Notes: generated by a model not told the origin, from the letters alone. 44,051 nucleotides of DNA from Ectothiorhodospiraceae bacterium (GCA_020831845.1 JAFIFV010000113.1:1-44051); one strand, 5' to 3'; positions 1 through 8,631 are shown, counted from the first letter of the stretch. Translations and numbers: made by a program.

Positions 1-71
1 ACCGCAACCCCGGCCTGCGCCTCGCGCAGGATCCCGATGATCTGCTCTTCCGAAAATCGCTTCTTCTTCAC
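1..71 (-). CDS. IS3-family transposase OrfA, N-terminal fragment (partial at window edge)
   Basis: The GTG start at 71 is preceded by GAGGAGACGGAC on the minus strand, a good ribosome binding site. The visible 23 residues contain KKKRFSEEQIIG followed by LREAQAG, the standard opening of IS3/IS407-type OrfA, the helix-turn-helix DNA-binding subunit that is made into OrfAB transposase by frameshifting. The reading frame is open to the window edge, so this copy may be intact outside. Confidence 0.7.
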   Translation of the reverse strand, partial: MKKKRFSEEQIIGILREAQAGVA

Positions 72-141
72 GTCCGTCTCCTCACGGGTTATGACGGACT
101 TTACTAACTTTCAGCTGGCCCGAAAATCCGGGGGCACATCA
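1..141 (-). mobile_element. Terminal part of an IS3-family insertion sequence, cut by the window edge
   Basis: The last 120 or so bases of this segment recur almost exactly at 30713-30839, and both copies stop at the same point, ...GGCACATCA. Read on the minus strand the element begins TGATGTGCCCCC, which fits the TG...CA ends of IS3-family elements. A start of OrfA lies just inside. The other end and OrfB are outside the window. The window opening inside a repeated IS suggests a contig break at a multicopy element. Confidence 0.75.
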
Positions 142-232
142 CATGGGCGGCAACCTCATCCAGGCTGGGCTGATCCGCTGCTCGCTCGACCAGGTAGGCC
201 ATTGCACTTTCAATGCGATCGTAATCTGACAT
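142..232 (-). pseudogene. Ada/AraC-type DNA repair regulator, N-terminal stub cut by the IS3 element
   Basis: From the ATG at 232 the minus strand reads MSDYDRIESAMAYL and then QPSLDEVAAHV, after which the IS3 terminus begins and the frame soon stops. The pattern (short acidic N-terminus, YLxExAxxQPSLDEVAAHV) is that of the helix-turn-helix opening of bifunctional AraC-type activator/methylated-DNA-cysteine methyltransferases. About 30 codons survive. The stub starts 11 bases after the stop of the SDR gene at 244, so it was probably the last gene of that minus-strand run. The rest of the gene should lie beyond the IS if the insertion was simple. Confidence 0.6.
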
Positions 233-243
233 GGCACACGTTC

Positions 244-1008
244 TCAGACCCGGTTGATGGAGACGCCACCATCCGCCAGCATCGCGGCCCCAGTGGTAAA
301 GCTGGAAGCATCGGAGGCCAGATACAGCGCGGATTGAGCAATCTCCTCCGGCGTTGCCATGCGCTTGAGAGCGTGCAGATTGCGCACAAACGCCAGTGCT
401 TCCGGTGTATTGGCAAACTCGCGACCTGCCGGCGTATCAGTGCCGCCGGGCAGGAGTGCATTGACCCGAATATTCTGAGGCCCGTGCTCTACTGCCAGCA
501 CCTGGGTCAGTCCAATAAGGCCTGCCTTGCTTGCCGCGTACGCAGCCATGCCTGGCATACCAGCGGTATATCCGACGAAGGTGGAGGTGAAAATCAACGA
601 ACCTCCTTTCCGGGCAGCCATGGCGGGCAACTGGTACTTCGCCCCCAGGAACGCACTGGTCAGATTGGTCGTAACAACCTCATCCCATTCGGTCTGCGAC
701 ATCTGCGGAACCGGGCCCGTGGCGCCCAGTATGCCCGCATTGTTGAAAGCGATGTCCAGCCCGCCGAAACGGTCCACCGCCAGTTCCACCAAGGCTTGGG
801 CAAAAGATTCCTCGCCGACATCACCCGCTAATGGCAGCGCCCTCCCGCCTTCCGAGCTTATGGTGCCAACCAGCTCATCAAGCTCCTTCTGTCGTCTCGC
901 GGCCACCACCACGGCCGCACCCTCCCTGGCAAACAGTCTTGCGGTTGCATGGCCGATTCCGGTGCTGGCGCCGGTGATAATGGCAACCCTATTGGCAAGC
1001 AAGTTCAT
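244..1008 (-). CDS. Short-chain dehydrogenase/reductase (SDR, classical)
   Basis: A 254-residue classical SDR that oxidises or reduces an alcohol/carbonyl group with NAD(P)(H); the substrate cannot be read from sequence. The glycine motif TGASTGIG is at residues 12-19, NNAG at 89-92, and the catalytic Ser142, Tyr157 and Lys161 (YAASK) are all present. The C-terminus SFTTGAAMLADGG is typical of the family. The ATG at 1008 has GGAGG upstream. It follows the DHFR-fold gene (1149-1817) on the same strand after a 140-base gap and precedes the broken Ada-like gene. Confidence 0.9.
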   Translation of the reverse strand: MNLLANRVAIITGASTGIGHATARLFAREGAAVVVAARRQKELDELVGTISSEGGRALPLAGDVGEESFAQALVELAVDRFGGLDIAFNNAGILGATGPVPQMSQTEWDEVVTTNLTSAFLGAKYQLPAMAARKGGSLIFTSTFVGYTAGMPGMAAYAASKAGLIGLTQVLAVEHGPQNIRVNALLPGGTDTPAGREFANTPEALAFVRNLHALKRMATPEEIAQSALYLASDASSFTTGAAMLADGGVSINRV

Positions 1009-1127
1009 TTATCCAACCTCCAGGCTCTGTTCGCAGTAAAAGGGCCAATGCCCGAAACAGACGCCATGTTAGGAGGTCAGTTGTTCACCGCCGACCCGGA
1101 TCTTGCTGTATTCCTGTGGCGCTTCAA

Positions 1128-1153
1128 GGAAACGCTGAAGTATTCACATCACC
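1128..1153 (-). repeat. Degenerate copy of the 26-bp GGAAGCGCTGAA palindrome
   Basis: The sequence GGAAACGCTGAAGTATTCAC matches the left 20 bases of the intact palindrome at 39875-39900 (read on the minus strand) with one change; the right arm has decayed. It overlaps the stop codon of the DHFR-fold gene at 1149-1151. This is one of four related sites in the window. Confidence 0.5.
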
Positions 1154-1817
1154 ACATCCCATTCGCCATCATCTCACGTCGGGCCAGCTCCTTTTCGCTC
1201 GGCTCGGCACTCGGGAACGAGCCGGGCTGGATATCGCCGTCGGGTACATAGGTACTCATCACAACGCCGGAAGTCGAAACCCGAGAGTGAACGAACCGCA
1301 GCGCCGATGGCTTGGCCGCCTCGCTGAAGAGGCGCTTGCCCCGCCCGAGCACCACCGGGAAAGTCCACACGTTGTACTCGTCGATCAGTGAGGCTGTCTG
1401 GAGCGTTTGAACCAAATTGCCGCTGCCGATCACCTGCAGGTCCAGGCCCGGTTGGGCCTTGAGAGCGATGATTGCCGAGGCGACATCGCCGTGGAGCAGC
1501 GTCGAGTTGTTCCAGTCGAGCCTCGTCAACGTGCGCGAAGCAACATACTTCCTCGCTGCATTGAGGGTCTTCGCAATCGGATGATCATCCGGTTGATAAG
1601 GCCAGTACGCTTCGAATATCTGATAGGTCCTGCGCCCGAGCACCAGCTCGCGATCCTTGCCGTCGAAACCTGATGCCGAGATGTCCATGCTCTCGTCCCC
1701 ATAGCGGAACATCCAGCCGCCAAGGGTAAAACCGCCAGTGGGGTCTTCTTCCGGTCCGCCGGGTGCTTGCATGATTCCGTCAAGCGACGCAAACGTCGAT
1801 ACGATGAGTTTTCTCAT
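1149..1817 (-). CDS. Dihydrofolate reductase family protein (RibD C-terminal fold)
   Basis: A 222-residue protein opening MRKLIVSTFASLDGIM, with ELVLGRRTYQIFEAYWP and LQVIGSGNLVQTL further on. This is the pattern of the stand-alone RibD-C/YyaP-like DHFR-fold reductases, which bind NADPH; the true substrate of most members is unknown. The ATG at 1817 is chosen over upstream codons because AGGAG sits eight bases before it. The last codons overlap a decayed copy of the GGAAGCG palindrome. It is probably transcribed with the SDR gene downstream. Confidence 0.85.
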   Translation of the reverse strand: MRKLIVSTFASLDGIMQAPGGPEEDPTGGFTLGGWMFRYGDESMDISASGFDGKDRELVLGRRTYQIFEAYWPYQPDDHPIAKTLNAARKYVASRTLTRLDWNNSTLLHGDVASAIIALKAQPGLDLQVIGSGNLVQTLQTASLIDEYNVWTFPVVLGRGKRLFSEAAKPSALRFVHSRVSTSGVVMSTYVPDGDIQPGSFPSAEPSEKELARREMMANGMW

Positions 1818-1870
1818 GGAAACACTCCTGCGGTGAGGCGGGTCCTGGTCATGCGCACCCACAGTAACTG

Positions 1871-1898
1871 GCTCGAACGCAGCGACATTGCATCACTC
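1871..1898. repeat. Diverged direct repeat, copy 1 (flanks the Fe-ADH cassette)
   Basis: The 28 bases starting GCTCGAACGCAGCGACA match those at 3655-3682 at 24 positions by my count, in the same orientation. The two copies bracket the genes at 2117-3508. The remainder of 1818-2116 has no convincing gene; a TATACT hexamer lies near 2072-2077 and may serve the small gene at 2117. Confidence 0.45.
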
Positions 1899-2116
1899 GC
1901 AGCGCTTCCGAAATGCCGGACAACGCCAGCCTGACCCCCGTTTATTTTTTTCCATGACAGGAGGTTACCGCAGACAGGAAGCGACTGCGATGAACGGAAT
2001 CCGGGTGTTCGCTGGTCTCGTCTCCCTGCTTGTCGCGTCTTGCCCGTACGCCAGCATGGCGACACAATCTGGTACGTTATACTATTTCTTTTTGTAACAA
2101 AGGGAGGCCGCCTTCC

Positions 2117-2362
2117 ATGACAACCCATGAAGCTCTCGTCGCAACACATGCAAGCGACGTGGACAACGCACGCGAGGCGCTACGGCACACCCTGGATCAA
2201 CTTGGGGAGCGGTGGATTCCGGGGGATGCGCTGATTGAAGCCCTGCTTCGTGAAGCACTGGCACTCGGCAACCGGTATGACGGCAGCCCCCGTATCGCAG
2301 AACGCCTTCGGCTAATAGCAGCAATGCTCGACGATGCAAACACGCGTCACCTCCACTCCTGA
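2117..2362 (+). CDS. Small protein of unknown function, upstream of Fe-ADH
   Basis: An 81-residue soluble protein beginning MTTHEALVATHASD. It is predicted mainly helical, with no signal peptide, membrane segment, cysteine cluster or motif I recognise. The ATG at 2117 has AAAGGGAGG upstream, a strong ribosome binding site, which favours it over the longer frame that opens at 2030. It ends 21 bases before the Fe-ADH and is almost certainly cotranscribed with it. It might be an accessory of the dehydrogenase, but nothing in the protein shows this. Confidence 0.65.
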   Translation: MTTHEALVATHASDVDNAREALRHTLDQLGERWIPGDALIEALLREALALGNRYDGSPRIAERLRLIAAMLDDANTRHLHS

Positions 2363-2383
2363 CCAGCACGAGACCAGTTACCC

Positions 2384-3508
2384 ATGGCCGTATTGAGTTT
2401 TCTCACCACAACGCATTTCGACTTCGGCGCCATACAGCGCACCGGGAAAGAGCTGAGCCGCTTAGGGGTCGGCAATCCCCTGTTCATCACCGACAAAGGC
2501 GTTCGCACCGTCGGTTTGCTCGACCAGGTCCTGGCGGCAAGCGGGATCGAGCAGCCGATGATCTATGACAACACGCCACCAAACCCAACAGAGGAAGCGG
2601 TCAACGAAGCGCTGGCCCATTTCCGGGAAAGCGGGTGTGACGGCGTGGTCTGCGTTGGCGGTGGCTCCCCCATCGACCTCGGCAAAGCCGTCGCCCTGTT
2701 GGCAGACAGCGGTGCCGAACTGCAAACCTATGACCCCATGCAAGGCGGCGCAAAAAGGATCAGCGCAGTCGCTCCGCTGATCGCCATTCCGACCACTGCG
2801 GGAACAGGCAGCGAGGTTTCCTCCGGCTTTGTCATCGTCATGAATGATGGTCGCAAGGCGACGTTTGCCAGCCCCAAACTCACCCCCTCCCTTGCCATCT
2901 GCGACCCGGAGCTGACCATGGGGCTGCCACCCCAACTGACCGCTGCCACGGGGATGGACGCCATTGCGCACTGCATCGAAGCGGTCCTGTCCCCCGTGGT
3001 CAACCCTCCGGCAGAGGGCGTCGGTCTTGACGGGCTCTGGCGGGCCTGGCGGCATATAGAACGAGCAGTCCAGGACGGCTCGGACCGGGAGGCACGCTGG
3101 CAGATGATGATGGCCTCTACCGAGGGCGCCATGGCCTTCAGCAAGGGGTTGGGGGCTGTGCATGCAATGAGCCATGCGGCGGGGCGTATCCCCGACCTGA
3201 AACTTCATCACGGCACGCTGAACGCGGTGCTGTTACCCGCGGTCATCCGATTCAATGCCGAGGCAGCGCCGGAGAAGATCGCCCGGCTGAAGCAGGCTGC
3301 GGGGCTTGGCCCCGACGCCGACCTGGCGAGCGAGATTGCACAGCTGAACGCACGGATAAAGTTGCCCGCGACGCTTGGTGAAATGGGGGTCAAGCCAGCG
3401 ATGATGGATGAGCTGGTCCACTACGCCAGCAACGACCTCTCCGGCCGCACCAATCCGCGTGCTGCAAGTCCGGATGACTATCGCCAGTTGTTCAGCGAGG
3501 CCATGTGA
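2384..3508 (+). CDS. Iron-containing (group III) alcohol dehydrogenase
   Basis: A 374-residue NAD(P)-dependent dehydrogenase of the Fe-ADH family, a cytoplasmic enzyme acting on primary alcohols, aldehydes or hydroxyacids. The nucleotide-binding GGGSPIDLGK is at 92-101 and PTTAGTGSEVS at 136-146. The expected metal ligands Asp192, His196, His260 and His276 are all in place (GMDAIAHCIEA, VHAMSH, LHHG). The length is normal. The exact substrate (ethanol, 4-hydroxybutyrate, lactaldehyde or other) cannot be decided. It lies 21 bases after the small gene at 2117, is followed by a hairpin terminator, and the pair is bracketed by a diverged direct repeat. Confidence 0.9.
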   Translation: MAVLSFLTTTHFDFGAIQRTGKELSRLGVGNPLFITDKGVRTVGLLDQVLAASGIEQPMIYDNTPPNPTEEAVNEALAHFRESGCDGVVCVGGGSPIDLGKAVALLADSGAELQTYDPMQGGAKRISAVAPLIAIPTTAGTGSEVSSGFVIVMNDGRKATFASPKLTPSLAICDPELTMGLPPQLTAATGMDAIAHCIEAVLSPVVNPPAEGVGLDGLWRAWRHIERAVQDGSDREARWQMMMASTEGAMAFSKGLGAVHAMSHAAGRIPDLKLHHGTLNAVLLPAVIRFNAEAAPEKIARLKQAAGLGPDADLASEIAQLNARIKLPATLGEMGVKPAMMDELVHYASNDLSGRTNPRAASPDDYRQLFSEAM

Positions 3509-3518
3509 CATCGCGATA

Positions 3519-3554
3519 GGCGGATCGAAGCAATCGAACCCGGCTCGATCCGCC
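3519..3554 (+). terminator. Hairpin terminator after Fe-ADH
   Basis: GGCGGATCGA (3519-3528) pairs perfectly with TCGATCCGCC (3545-3554) around a 16-base loop, beginning 11 bases after the Fe-ADH stop. There is no clear T-run, so termination efficiency is uncertain. Confidence 0.5.
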
Positions 3555-3654
3555 GCACGACGCCGGAAATCAGCAGCATGCCGCGGGCACATCCGCTCGA
3601 TCAATGGAAACACGTCAAGAACCAGGCTGCTCACGTGAAACCCGACCGTGATCA

Positions 3655-3682
3655 GCTCGAACGCGGCGACACCGCATCATTC
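3655..3682. repeat. Diverged direct repeat, copy 2; in a gene-free stretch 3555-3825
   Basis: Second copy of the repeat at 1871-1898. The surrounding stretch 3555-3825 has no gene I can support; open frames on both strands lack ribosome binding sites and family patterns. Confidence 0.45.
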
Positions 3683-3825
3683 CGGGCCTTCCAAACCCCG
3701 GGCAGCGCTCACCTTCCACAAACGATATTTCATACGCCAGAAAATTGCCGCAGGGCGGAAGCCATAGCGCTTATGGATGCCCTGGTTCCGGTTCTTCTGG
3801 CTTCCTGGCCTCCTCTCCGCTCCTG

Positions 3826-5451
3826 CTAACCGCTGAAACCACGGCACCAAACCGACTGGGAATGGGGTCCGTTCTGGCAAACCGATTCGTACACGTCGCG
3901 GGATAGCGAACCCGCTCGCAGGCAGCGCATTTCATATCGCGCGTTACGCTCTTTCAGGCGGCTTTCATCCCTTCCCAGGGTAGCGACCTTGCGATCGAAC
4001 TCGGCCGCGGCCATGCGCAACTGTTGCACTCGCTGCGCATACTCGTAGCGCAGCTGATCGTACTGCTGCTGATAGACCAGGCAGCCGGAATGCCCCTGCA
4101 TCGAGCCCATCACCTGACACGAAGACAGTCGCGAGCGGGCACCCTCCACCCGGGAACCCAGCAGATCGATGGAGCCACGCTGAGCTTGCAGATGGGCTTG
4201 CTCGTTCCCCAGGCCCTCTTCCCTCTGCCGCCATTGGTTGACCGCCCCTTCGAGTTCCCAGGATTCGCGTGCGCAGTAACGAGCCTCGCCCTCCGATATC
4301 ACATCCGCGCCTCGCGACCGGGCCGATGACTCGTCGGGGCGACGCGATTCACGGCGTGCAAGCGCTTCCTTCAACTGCTGCTCGAGCGACGCCCTGGCCA
4401 TGACCACCTGGGTCGAGGCGCCCTGCATGGAAAACCGGAACGCGAAGCGCTCGCCCCGGGTGGTTCGTGCATGCATGACCAGCTCCCTGCCGTTCAGCAG
4501 CCTGTCGACCGACGCCGGGTCGAGGGACAAACGAAAAAGCGCAGGGCTCTTGGAGCAGTTGCTTCCGTTCCGCACGCAGGTGGCGTAGGCCGGCAGTTCA
4601 ACACCGTCGATGAGGATTGCTTCCTGACCGGCGTAGTACAAGGGCGGCTCGGGGTTGTCGCGATGCGCGTACAGGTAGAACCGTGGATGGAACTCCAGCT
4701 TCACGTGGCCCCTGTTCTCCGGAGCCGGGACCAGTTCCAGCAGGTGGTCCCCCAGCTGCATGCGCGCTGCGGGAAGGTCGAAGCGGTTGCGCCCCAGCTC
4801 CCACTGGGCGTGCGGGGCATCGATCATGTCGACAGTGCTGCTCCGGAATCGCCTGTACTTGCCGATCACCGTCGAATCGCCCGCGTAACTCATGACTTCC
4901 ACCGCCCAGTAGTGATCCTCCGCCTCCCACACATCGGATCTGTACTGACGCTTGTTATCCATTGTCTCCCCCTCGGAGACGCTCGTGCTGTTAAGCCGGG
5001 TATCCGGCCATCCGGCCGGGCTTGATTCCAGGAACAGGGAGACCAGGTCGGCTTGGGGCCACACCGCGATCTGGCACCGGGTCGCTCCGGCCCGGGCGGT
5101 CATGTTCAGACCGAGGTCAGCCAGAGAACGGCGGTCAATCATCAGGATCTCGTCGTCCCTGGGGCGCGCGTCTGATGACTCATAAGGCGTGAAGCGCTCG
5201 TCCTCCTCCAGCGCGCGGCGGGCCTGGGCCGGTGTGTGGTCACGACACAACTCGATGAAGCGTACGTTCACCTCTGCCGCCGCTTGCATGGCATCCATGA
5301 CCGTCAGCGCCGCCGCGGGACGAGGGGTGGCAAGGGCGAGCAGTGACACACACAGGATCCATCCCAGTACCGGCAGGAAGTATCGGCCGCATCGACCGTT
5401 CAGCAGCCATGTGCGCGAGGACGGGGCATGCGACAGCAGTGAAAATGACAT
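3826..5451 (-). CDS. Exported protein of unknown function with C-terminal coiled coil
   Basis: A 541-residue protein. The ATG at 5451 is preferred because GGGAG lies upstream; the frame itself opens at a GTG at 5523 that overlaps the previous gene. After a basic stretch, a hydrophobic segment near residues 25-47 (FLPVLGWILCVSLLALA, then PRPAAA) looks like a signal peptide or membrane anchor. The middle is a beta-rich periplasmic-type region with a cysteine pair (CVRNGSNC). The last 150 residues are charged and coiled-coil-like with several cysteines (CQVMGS, CLVYQQQY, CLRAGS, CQNG, CRGF). I do not recognise the family. It is the second gene of a two-gene unit with the lipoprotein at 5520-6227. 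Confidence 0.75.
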   Translation of the reverse strand: MSFSLLSHAPSSRTWLLNGRCGRYFLPVLGWILCVSLLALATPRPAAALTVMDAMQAAAEVNVRFIELCRDHTPAQARRALEEDERFTPYESSDARPRDDEILMIDRRSLADLGLNMTARAGATRCQIAVWPQADLVSLFLESSPAGWPDTRLNSTSVSEGETMDNKRQYRSDVWEAEDHYWAVEVMSYAGDSTVIGKYRRFRSSTVDMIDAPHAQWELGRNRFDLPAARMQLGDHLLELVPAPENRGHVKLEFHPRFYLYAHRDNPEPPLYYAGQEAILIDGVELPAYATCVRNGSNCSKSPALFRLSLDPASVDRLLNGRELVMHARTTRGERFAFRFSMQGASTQVVMARASLEQQLKEALARRESRRPDESSARSRGADVISEGEARYCARESWELEGAVNQWRQREEGLGNEQAHLQAQRGSIDLLGSRVEGARSRLSSCQVMGSMQGHSGCLVYQQQYDQLRYEYAQRVQQLRMAAAEFDRKVATLGRDESRLKERNARYEMRCLRAGSLSRDVYESVCQNGPHSQSVWCRGFSG

Positions 5452-5519
5452 GTCGTGCAAAACTCCCTTTGTAGTCGAGTCTCTACAGGCTATCGGCAGA
5501 TTTGGCCGTTTCATGCCCC

Positions 5520-6227
5520 TCACCGGTCCACCATTTGATCAAGGATCCGTTCGTAGGGTTTGGTCAGTACGTCGGGGTGGCCGCAGCGGCGGGCTGCAGT
5601 GCCCAGTGACAGGCTGATGGACTCTCTCAGGTGATCGAGTCGGGAGACATCCTCTTCGACGTACGCGCGAAACCACGCCTGACCGGACAGTGCCTCCAGC
5701 CGGGTGGCCAGGGTGTAGGCATAGCGATGCTCCGGCCCCAGGTCGCAGCCATCAAGGGCTTCCGGCAGCGGCGCGGATTCACGGAACAGCAGGATTGGCA
5801 CGCCACTCGCTGTTGTCTGCCCCGGAAACACGTACCCGACCCGGGCGAATCCGTCTGCGTAGTCCGGATGACGGGCGCGCAGCAGAAAGTCGGTGCGATA
5901 GGTCCCGCCCACCGTGGCCAGTCGCCACGTGGTGCGCGTCTCGACGACGATCGGGTGTGCATAGAACCCGGCCGAATCCGTATAAACGGGTTCGACATCC
6001 TCGACGGCGGGAAGGTGAAGCACTGTCAACTCCACTCCGGTAACCGCGGCGCCAGAGGTCGAATCGAGCACATGCCCGTCGGTTGCCGGAACCATTACCA
6101 CCGTCTGCGTGACCGGCGCGCAACCCGCCAGCAGCACGATACTCGCCGCCACGCGACCGATACGCCGCAGGACGCCGGGCCGCCTGTTTTTCTGAACCCC
6201 TGCCCCTGATCGTTCCGAACCCACCAC
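5520..6227 (-). CDS. Putative lipoprotein with carboxypeptidase-regulatory-like beta domain
   Basis: The protein has a lipobox LLAGC about 34 residues after the chosen GTG at 6227, which follows AGGGG. The frame is open further to 6332 but those codons lack a ribosome binding site. After the acylated cysteine comes a TVVMVPATDGHVLDSTSGAAVTGVELTV stretch (shown here only as its outline: G-V-D with A-V-T-G) and DSAGFYAHP, the look of a CarboxypepD_reg/Ig-like fold that often serves adhesion or transport. The C-terminus is helical. It is probably cotranscribed with the exported coiled-coil protein downstream, 68 bases away. The function is unknown. Confidence 0.65.
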   Translation of the reverse strand: MVGSERSGAGVQKNRRPGVLRRIGRVAASIVLLAGCAPVTQTVVMVPATDGHVLDSTSGAAVTGVELTVLHLPAVEDVEPVYTDSAGFYAHPIVVETRTTWRLATVGGTYRTDFLLRARHPDYADGFARVGYVFPGQTTASGVPILLFRESAPLPEALDGCDLGPEHRYAYTLATRLEALSGQAWFRAYVEEDVSRLDHLRESISLSLGTAARRCGHPDVLTKPYERILDQMVDR

Positions 6228-6562
6228 GGTCCACCCCTGCCCCCCGCTTCCGTGATCCGCTTGTGGTGCGAGTGCACAGGCCCGCGGACAATTCCCACCC
6301 AAGATCGGCGGAAATGGACACATGCCAGCCAAGGCGTACGTCCCAGACGGGATACGCCAACGCAGACGACGGATACGAAAATCGATGATTTACCGGCGCA
6401 AAGCGCGCCCGGCCCCCCAATTCATGCCTTGTTCTTGTCCAGGGGGCAGGCAACCCCAATACCAAGCCCCCTTCGCTCGGGCGGCGCGCTCCTCGAAACC
6501 GCCTGTATGTCTTGATGCGGTTGCCAGGTATCAGCGCAGCATTGATGGTGCATGTTCTCTTC
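6228..6562. other. Gene-free stretch between lipoprotein and diguanylate cyclase
   Basis: No gene is supported here. The promoter of the lipoprotein unit should lie in the right part on the minus strand, but no clear -35/-10 pair is visible. Confidence 0.4.
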
Positions 6563-7981
6563 TTAATGTCGCGCTATGATCGGTTTGAGGCCTGGCGCCT
6601 GGCCCGCACAGTCTTCCGAGTCGCCCCTGGGACGCACACGGTTGCGGCCGTCGGATTTGGCGGCATATAGACACCGGTCCGCGCGATTGATCAGATGCTC
6701 CGGGCTCTCGTCATCATCCCTCAGCGTCGCCACGCCGATACTCACCGTCACGCCAAACGCGCCCTGCGGACTGTCAAATGTCCGGGTAGCAACGACCTGG
6801 CACAGCCGCTCGGCCAGCCGGCGGGCCGAGCCCAGACTGCTTTCCGGCAACAGGATGGCAAACTCCTCGCCACCCATGCGCGCAAAACAGTCACTGGCGC
6901 GAATTTCGGGCGTCACAATCCGTACGAATTCCCTGAGTAGCATATCCCCGGTGGCATGACCGTGACGGTCATTGATCTGTTTGAAGTGGTCCAGATCAAG
7001 CATCAACACGCTGAGGGGATGACCGTAACGCCGCGCCCGACCGTACTCTTCCTTCAACTGCCCCATCAGCACACGCCGGTTGACAATTCCCGTGAGCGGA
7101 TCGGTTTGCGACATATGCACCAGCTTTTCGGTCATGCGTTGCAGTTCCGTGACATCACGGTAGAACCAGATACGTCCCCAATAGTCGCCCTCGGGCCCAT
7201 GCAGGCCCCGGGAGTAGCGCTCCAGTACCCGACCATCCTTCATCGTGATACGGACCCCGTGTTCCTCCTCGCCCAGGAAGGTGTACAGCTCCTTGACCCG
7301 CTGTACAAAGCTGTCGGGGTCTTCCAACTGTTCGACGACGGCCTGCAGCGCCGCGTCGCCGTCGCGGGCACCCATGACTGCCTCGGGAATATCCCACATC
7401 TCAAGGAAACGGCGGTTCCATGTCTTGATCTTGTTGTTGGCATCCACCACCAGAATCCCGTCGGACGACTCATCCAGATAGGCACTCATCACGGTGGATT
7501 GATAACGCGCCTCCAGTTCAAGATGCACCTGGTCACTGATTTCATTGGCCGTGCCAAGCAACCGGGTGACTTTGCCGGTTTCATCAAGAAAAGGCACGAG
7601 GCTGGTCTGCCAGAAAGTTTTACCGGCGGGAAGATCCAGCGTTTCCTGATAATCAGTGACAGCCTTGCCCTCGACACAACGACGGTACCTGGCCTTGACG
7701 TTGGCTGCCATCTCGGGGGAAAGCAGCTCATCCACGCTACGTCCGGCAACCTCGTTGTGTTTCATCCCGCTAAACTGCTCGTGACGGGCATTGATCGCGG
7801 CCAGGCGGAATTCATTGGCGGAGACCACATCAATCACGAAAGCCGCGACACCGAGATAATCCAGCATCTGGCGCAGCTCGGCGGGGTCCTGATTGACACT
7901 GATCTCTTTCATCTCACCTGCGCCCTGATGCCGGACAACTATTGCAAGCCCGCTCTCAGGGGGCTGTCTTCCTGGCTTGCT
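6563..7981 (-). CDS. PAS-PAS-GGDEF diguanylate cyclase
   Basis: A cytoplasmic sensor that should make cyclic di-GMP from two GTP. Two PAS modules occupy roughly residues 30-155 and 165-285 (SVDELLSPEM, QTSLVPFLDETGKVT, then DESSDGILVVDANNKI). The C-terminal GGDEF domain has the active-site GGEEF at 370-374 and the substrate-binding LDLDHFKQIND. An RxxD inhibitory site (RASD, 361-364) lies exactly five residues before GGEEF, so product feedback inhibition is expected. There is no membrane segment and no EAL domain. Starts at 7981 or 7912 are both possible; neither has a strong ribosome binding site. Confidence 0.9.
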   Translation of the reverse strand, partial: SKPGRQPPESGLAIVVRHQGAGEMKEISVNQDPAELRQMLDYLGVAAFVIDVVSANEFRLAAINARHEQFSGMKHNEVAGRSVDELLSPEMAANVKARYRRCVEGKAVTDYQETLDLPAGKTFWQTSLVPFLDETGKVTRLLGTANEISDQVHLELEARYQSTVMSAYLDESSDGILVVDANNKIKTWNRRFLEMWDIPEAVMGARDGDAALQAVVEQLEDPDSFVQRVKELYTFLGEEEHGVRITMKDGRVLERYSRGLHGPEGDYWGRIWFYRDVTELQRMTEKLVHMSQTDPLTGIVNRRVLMGQLKEEYGRARRYGHPLSVLMLDLDHFKQINDRHGHATGDMLLREFVRIVTPEIRASDCFARMGGEEFAILLPESSLGSARRLAERLCQVVATRTFDSPQGAFGVTVSIGVATLRDDDESPEHLINRADRCLYAAKSDGRNRVRPRGDSEDCAGQAPGLKPIIARH

Positions 7982-8017
7982 CATCACCCAGGCCAAAGAT
8001 AATCATATGCTGGAATG

Positions 8018-8230
8018 TCAGAACCACCCCGACTGGTGGGTGCCTCCTTCTGCCCTGGCAACCTCGTCGCCCGAACTGACTGCCATCATTCCACCGTCGT
8101 TCACCAGCTTTTTCCAGCGAAACAAGAGACTTGGGGTATACCATGAATCCGCGCCACGAGCGAGACCGACATGCCGGGCTGCTCGCGCGGCGCAACCAGA
8201 TCCGCCTGCTCATGGTCCTTCACGTCTCTC
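8018..8230 (-). pseudogene. Relic of an IS3-family (IS2-like) OrfA, frameshifted
   Basis: On the minus strand one frame reads REQPGMSVSLVARIHGI and the next continues TPSLLFRWKKLVNDGG, then MMAVSSGDEVARAEG and a stop at 8018. Joined, this is the helix-turn-helix part of an IS2-type OrfA (SLVARxHGIxPSLLFRWKK). The shift occurs at the HGI/TPS junction near 8140. The start is not clear and no OrfB follows, so this is a dead fragment. It differs from the IS3-type ends at 1 and 30839. Confidence 0.65.
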
Positions 8231-8631
8231 TGAGCAGTTCTCCGGGAGGAACCCTGGAATGGCCAAAGTGCGGGAAGATGGCCGAGCGGAACTGCATTCT
8301 CCAATCATGGGTGTCCTCTGCCTTGCTATCGTCGTGACAGGGCGGAAATCCCGATAAGGAGCAACAGTGTGAACCACTCGGCCGGCAATGGACTAACCGG
8401 CCTGGGAAAAACCGAACAGGGCTGCCAACAGATGTGTGTGTTCCCTTCCGCACAGACGGCACCCGCTTGCCCGGGCCACCCTGAAACCTGGGAAAGTTTT
8501 CGATGGGCCACGTCCAGATATCCGAAACCACCCCGGAATCGGGTCTTTCGTGAAGACCAATGATCTGCAAAGCCAGCCTGGTAAGGGCAGGTCGGCATTT
8601 GCGTGCGCCCGAAAAGACAAAGGTCCGCTGG
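8231..8631. other. Stretch without a supported gene, upstream of the desaturase
   Basis: A short plus-strand frame opening GTG at 8369 has AAGGAG in front but encodes a 64-residue, Pro/Cys-rich sequence with no family pattern; I do not call it. The desaturase promoter is probably in this region. Confidence 0.35.

Noticed and set aside
1990..2097. 35-residue frame with a signal-like N-terminus
   Set aside because: It stops right after the hydrophobic segment, has only a weak ribosome binding site and matches no family; it could be a stub but I cannot support it.
8369..8563. 64-residue frame with AAGGAG before a GTG
   Set aside because: The ribosome binding site is good but the protein is Pro/Cys-rich without structure or likeness; judged fortuitous.
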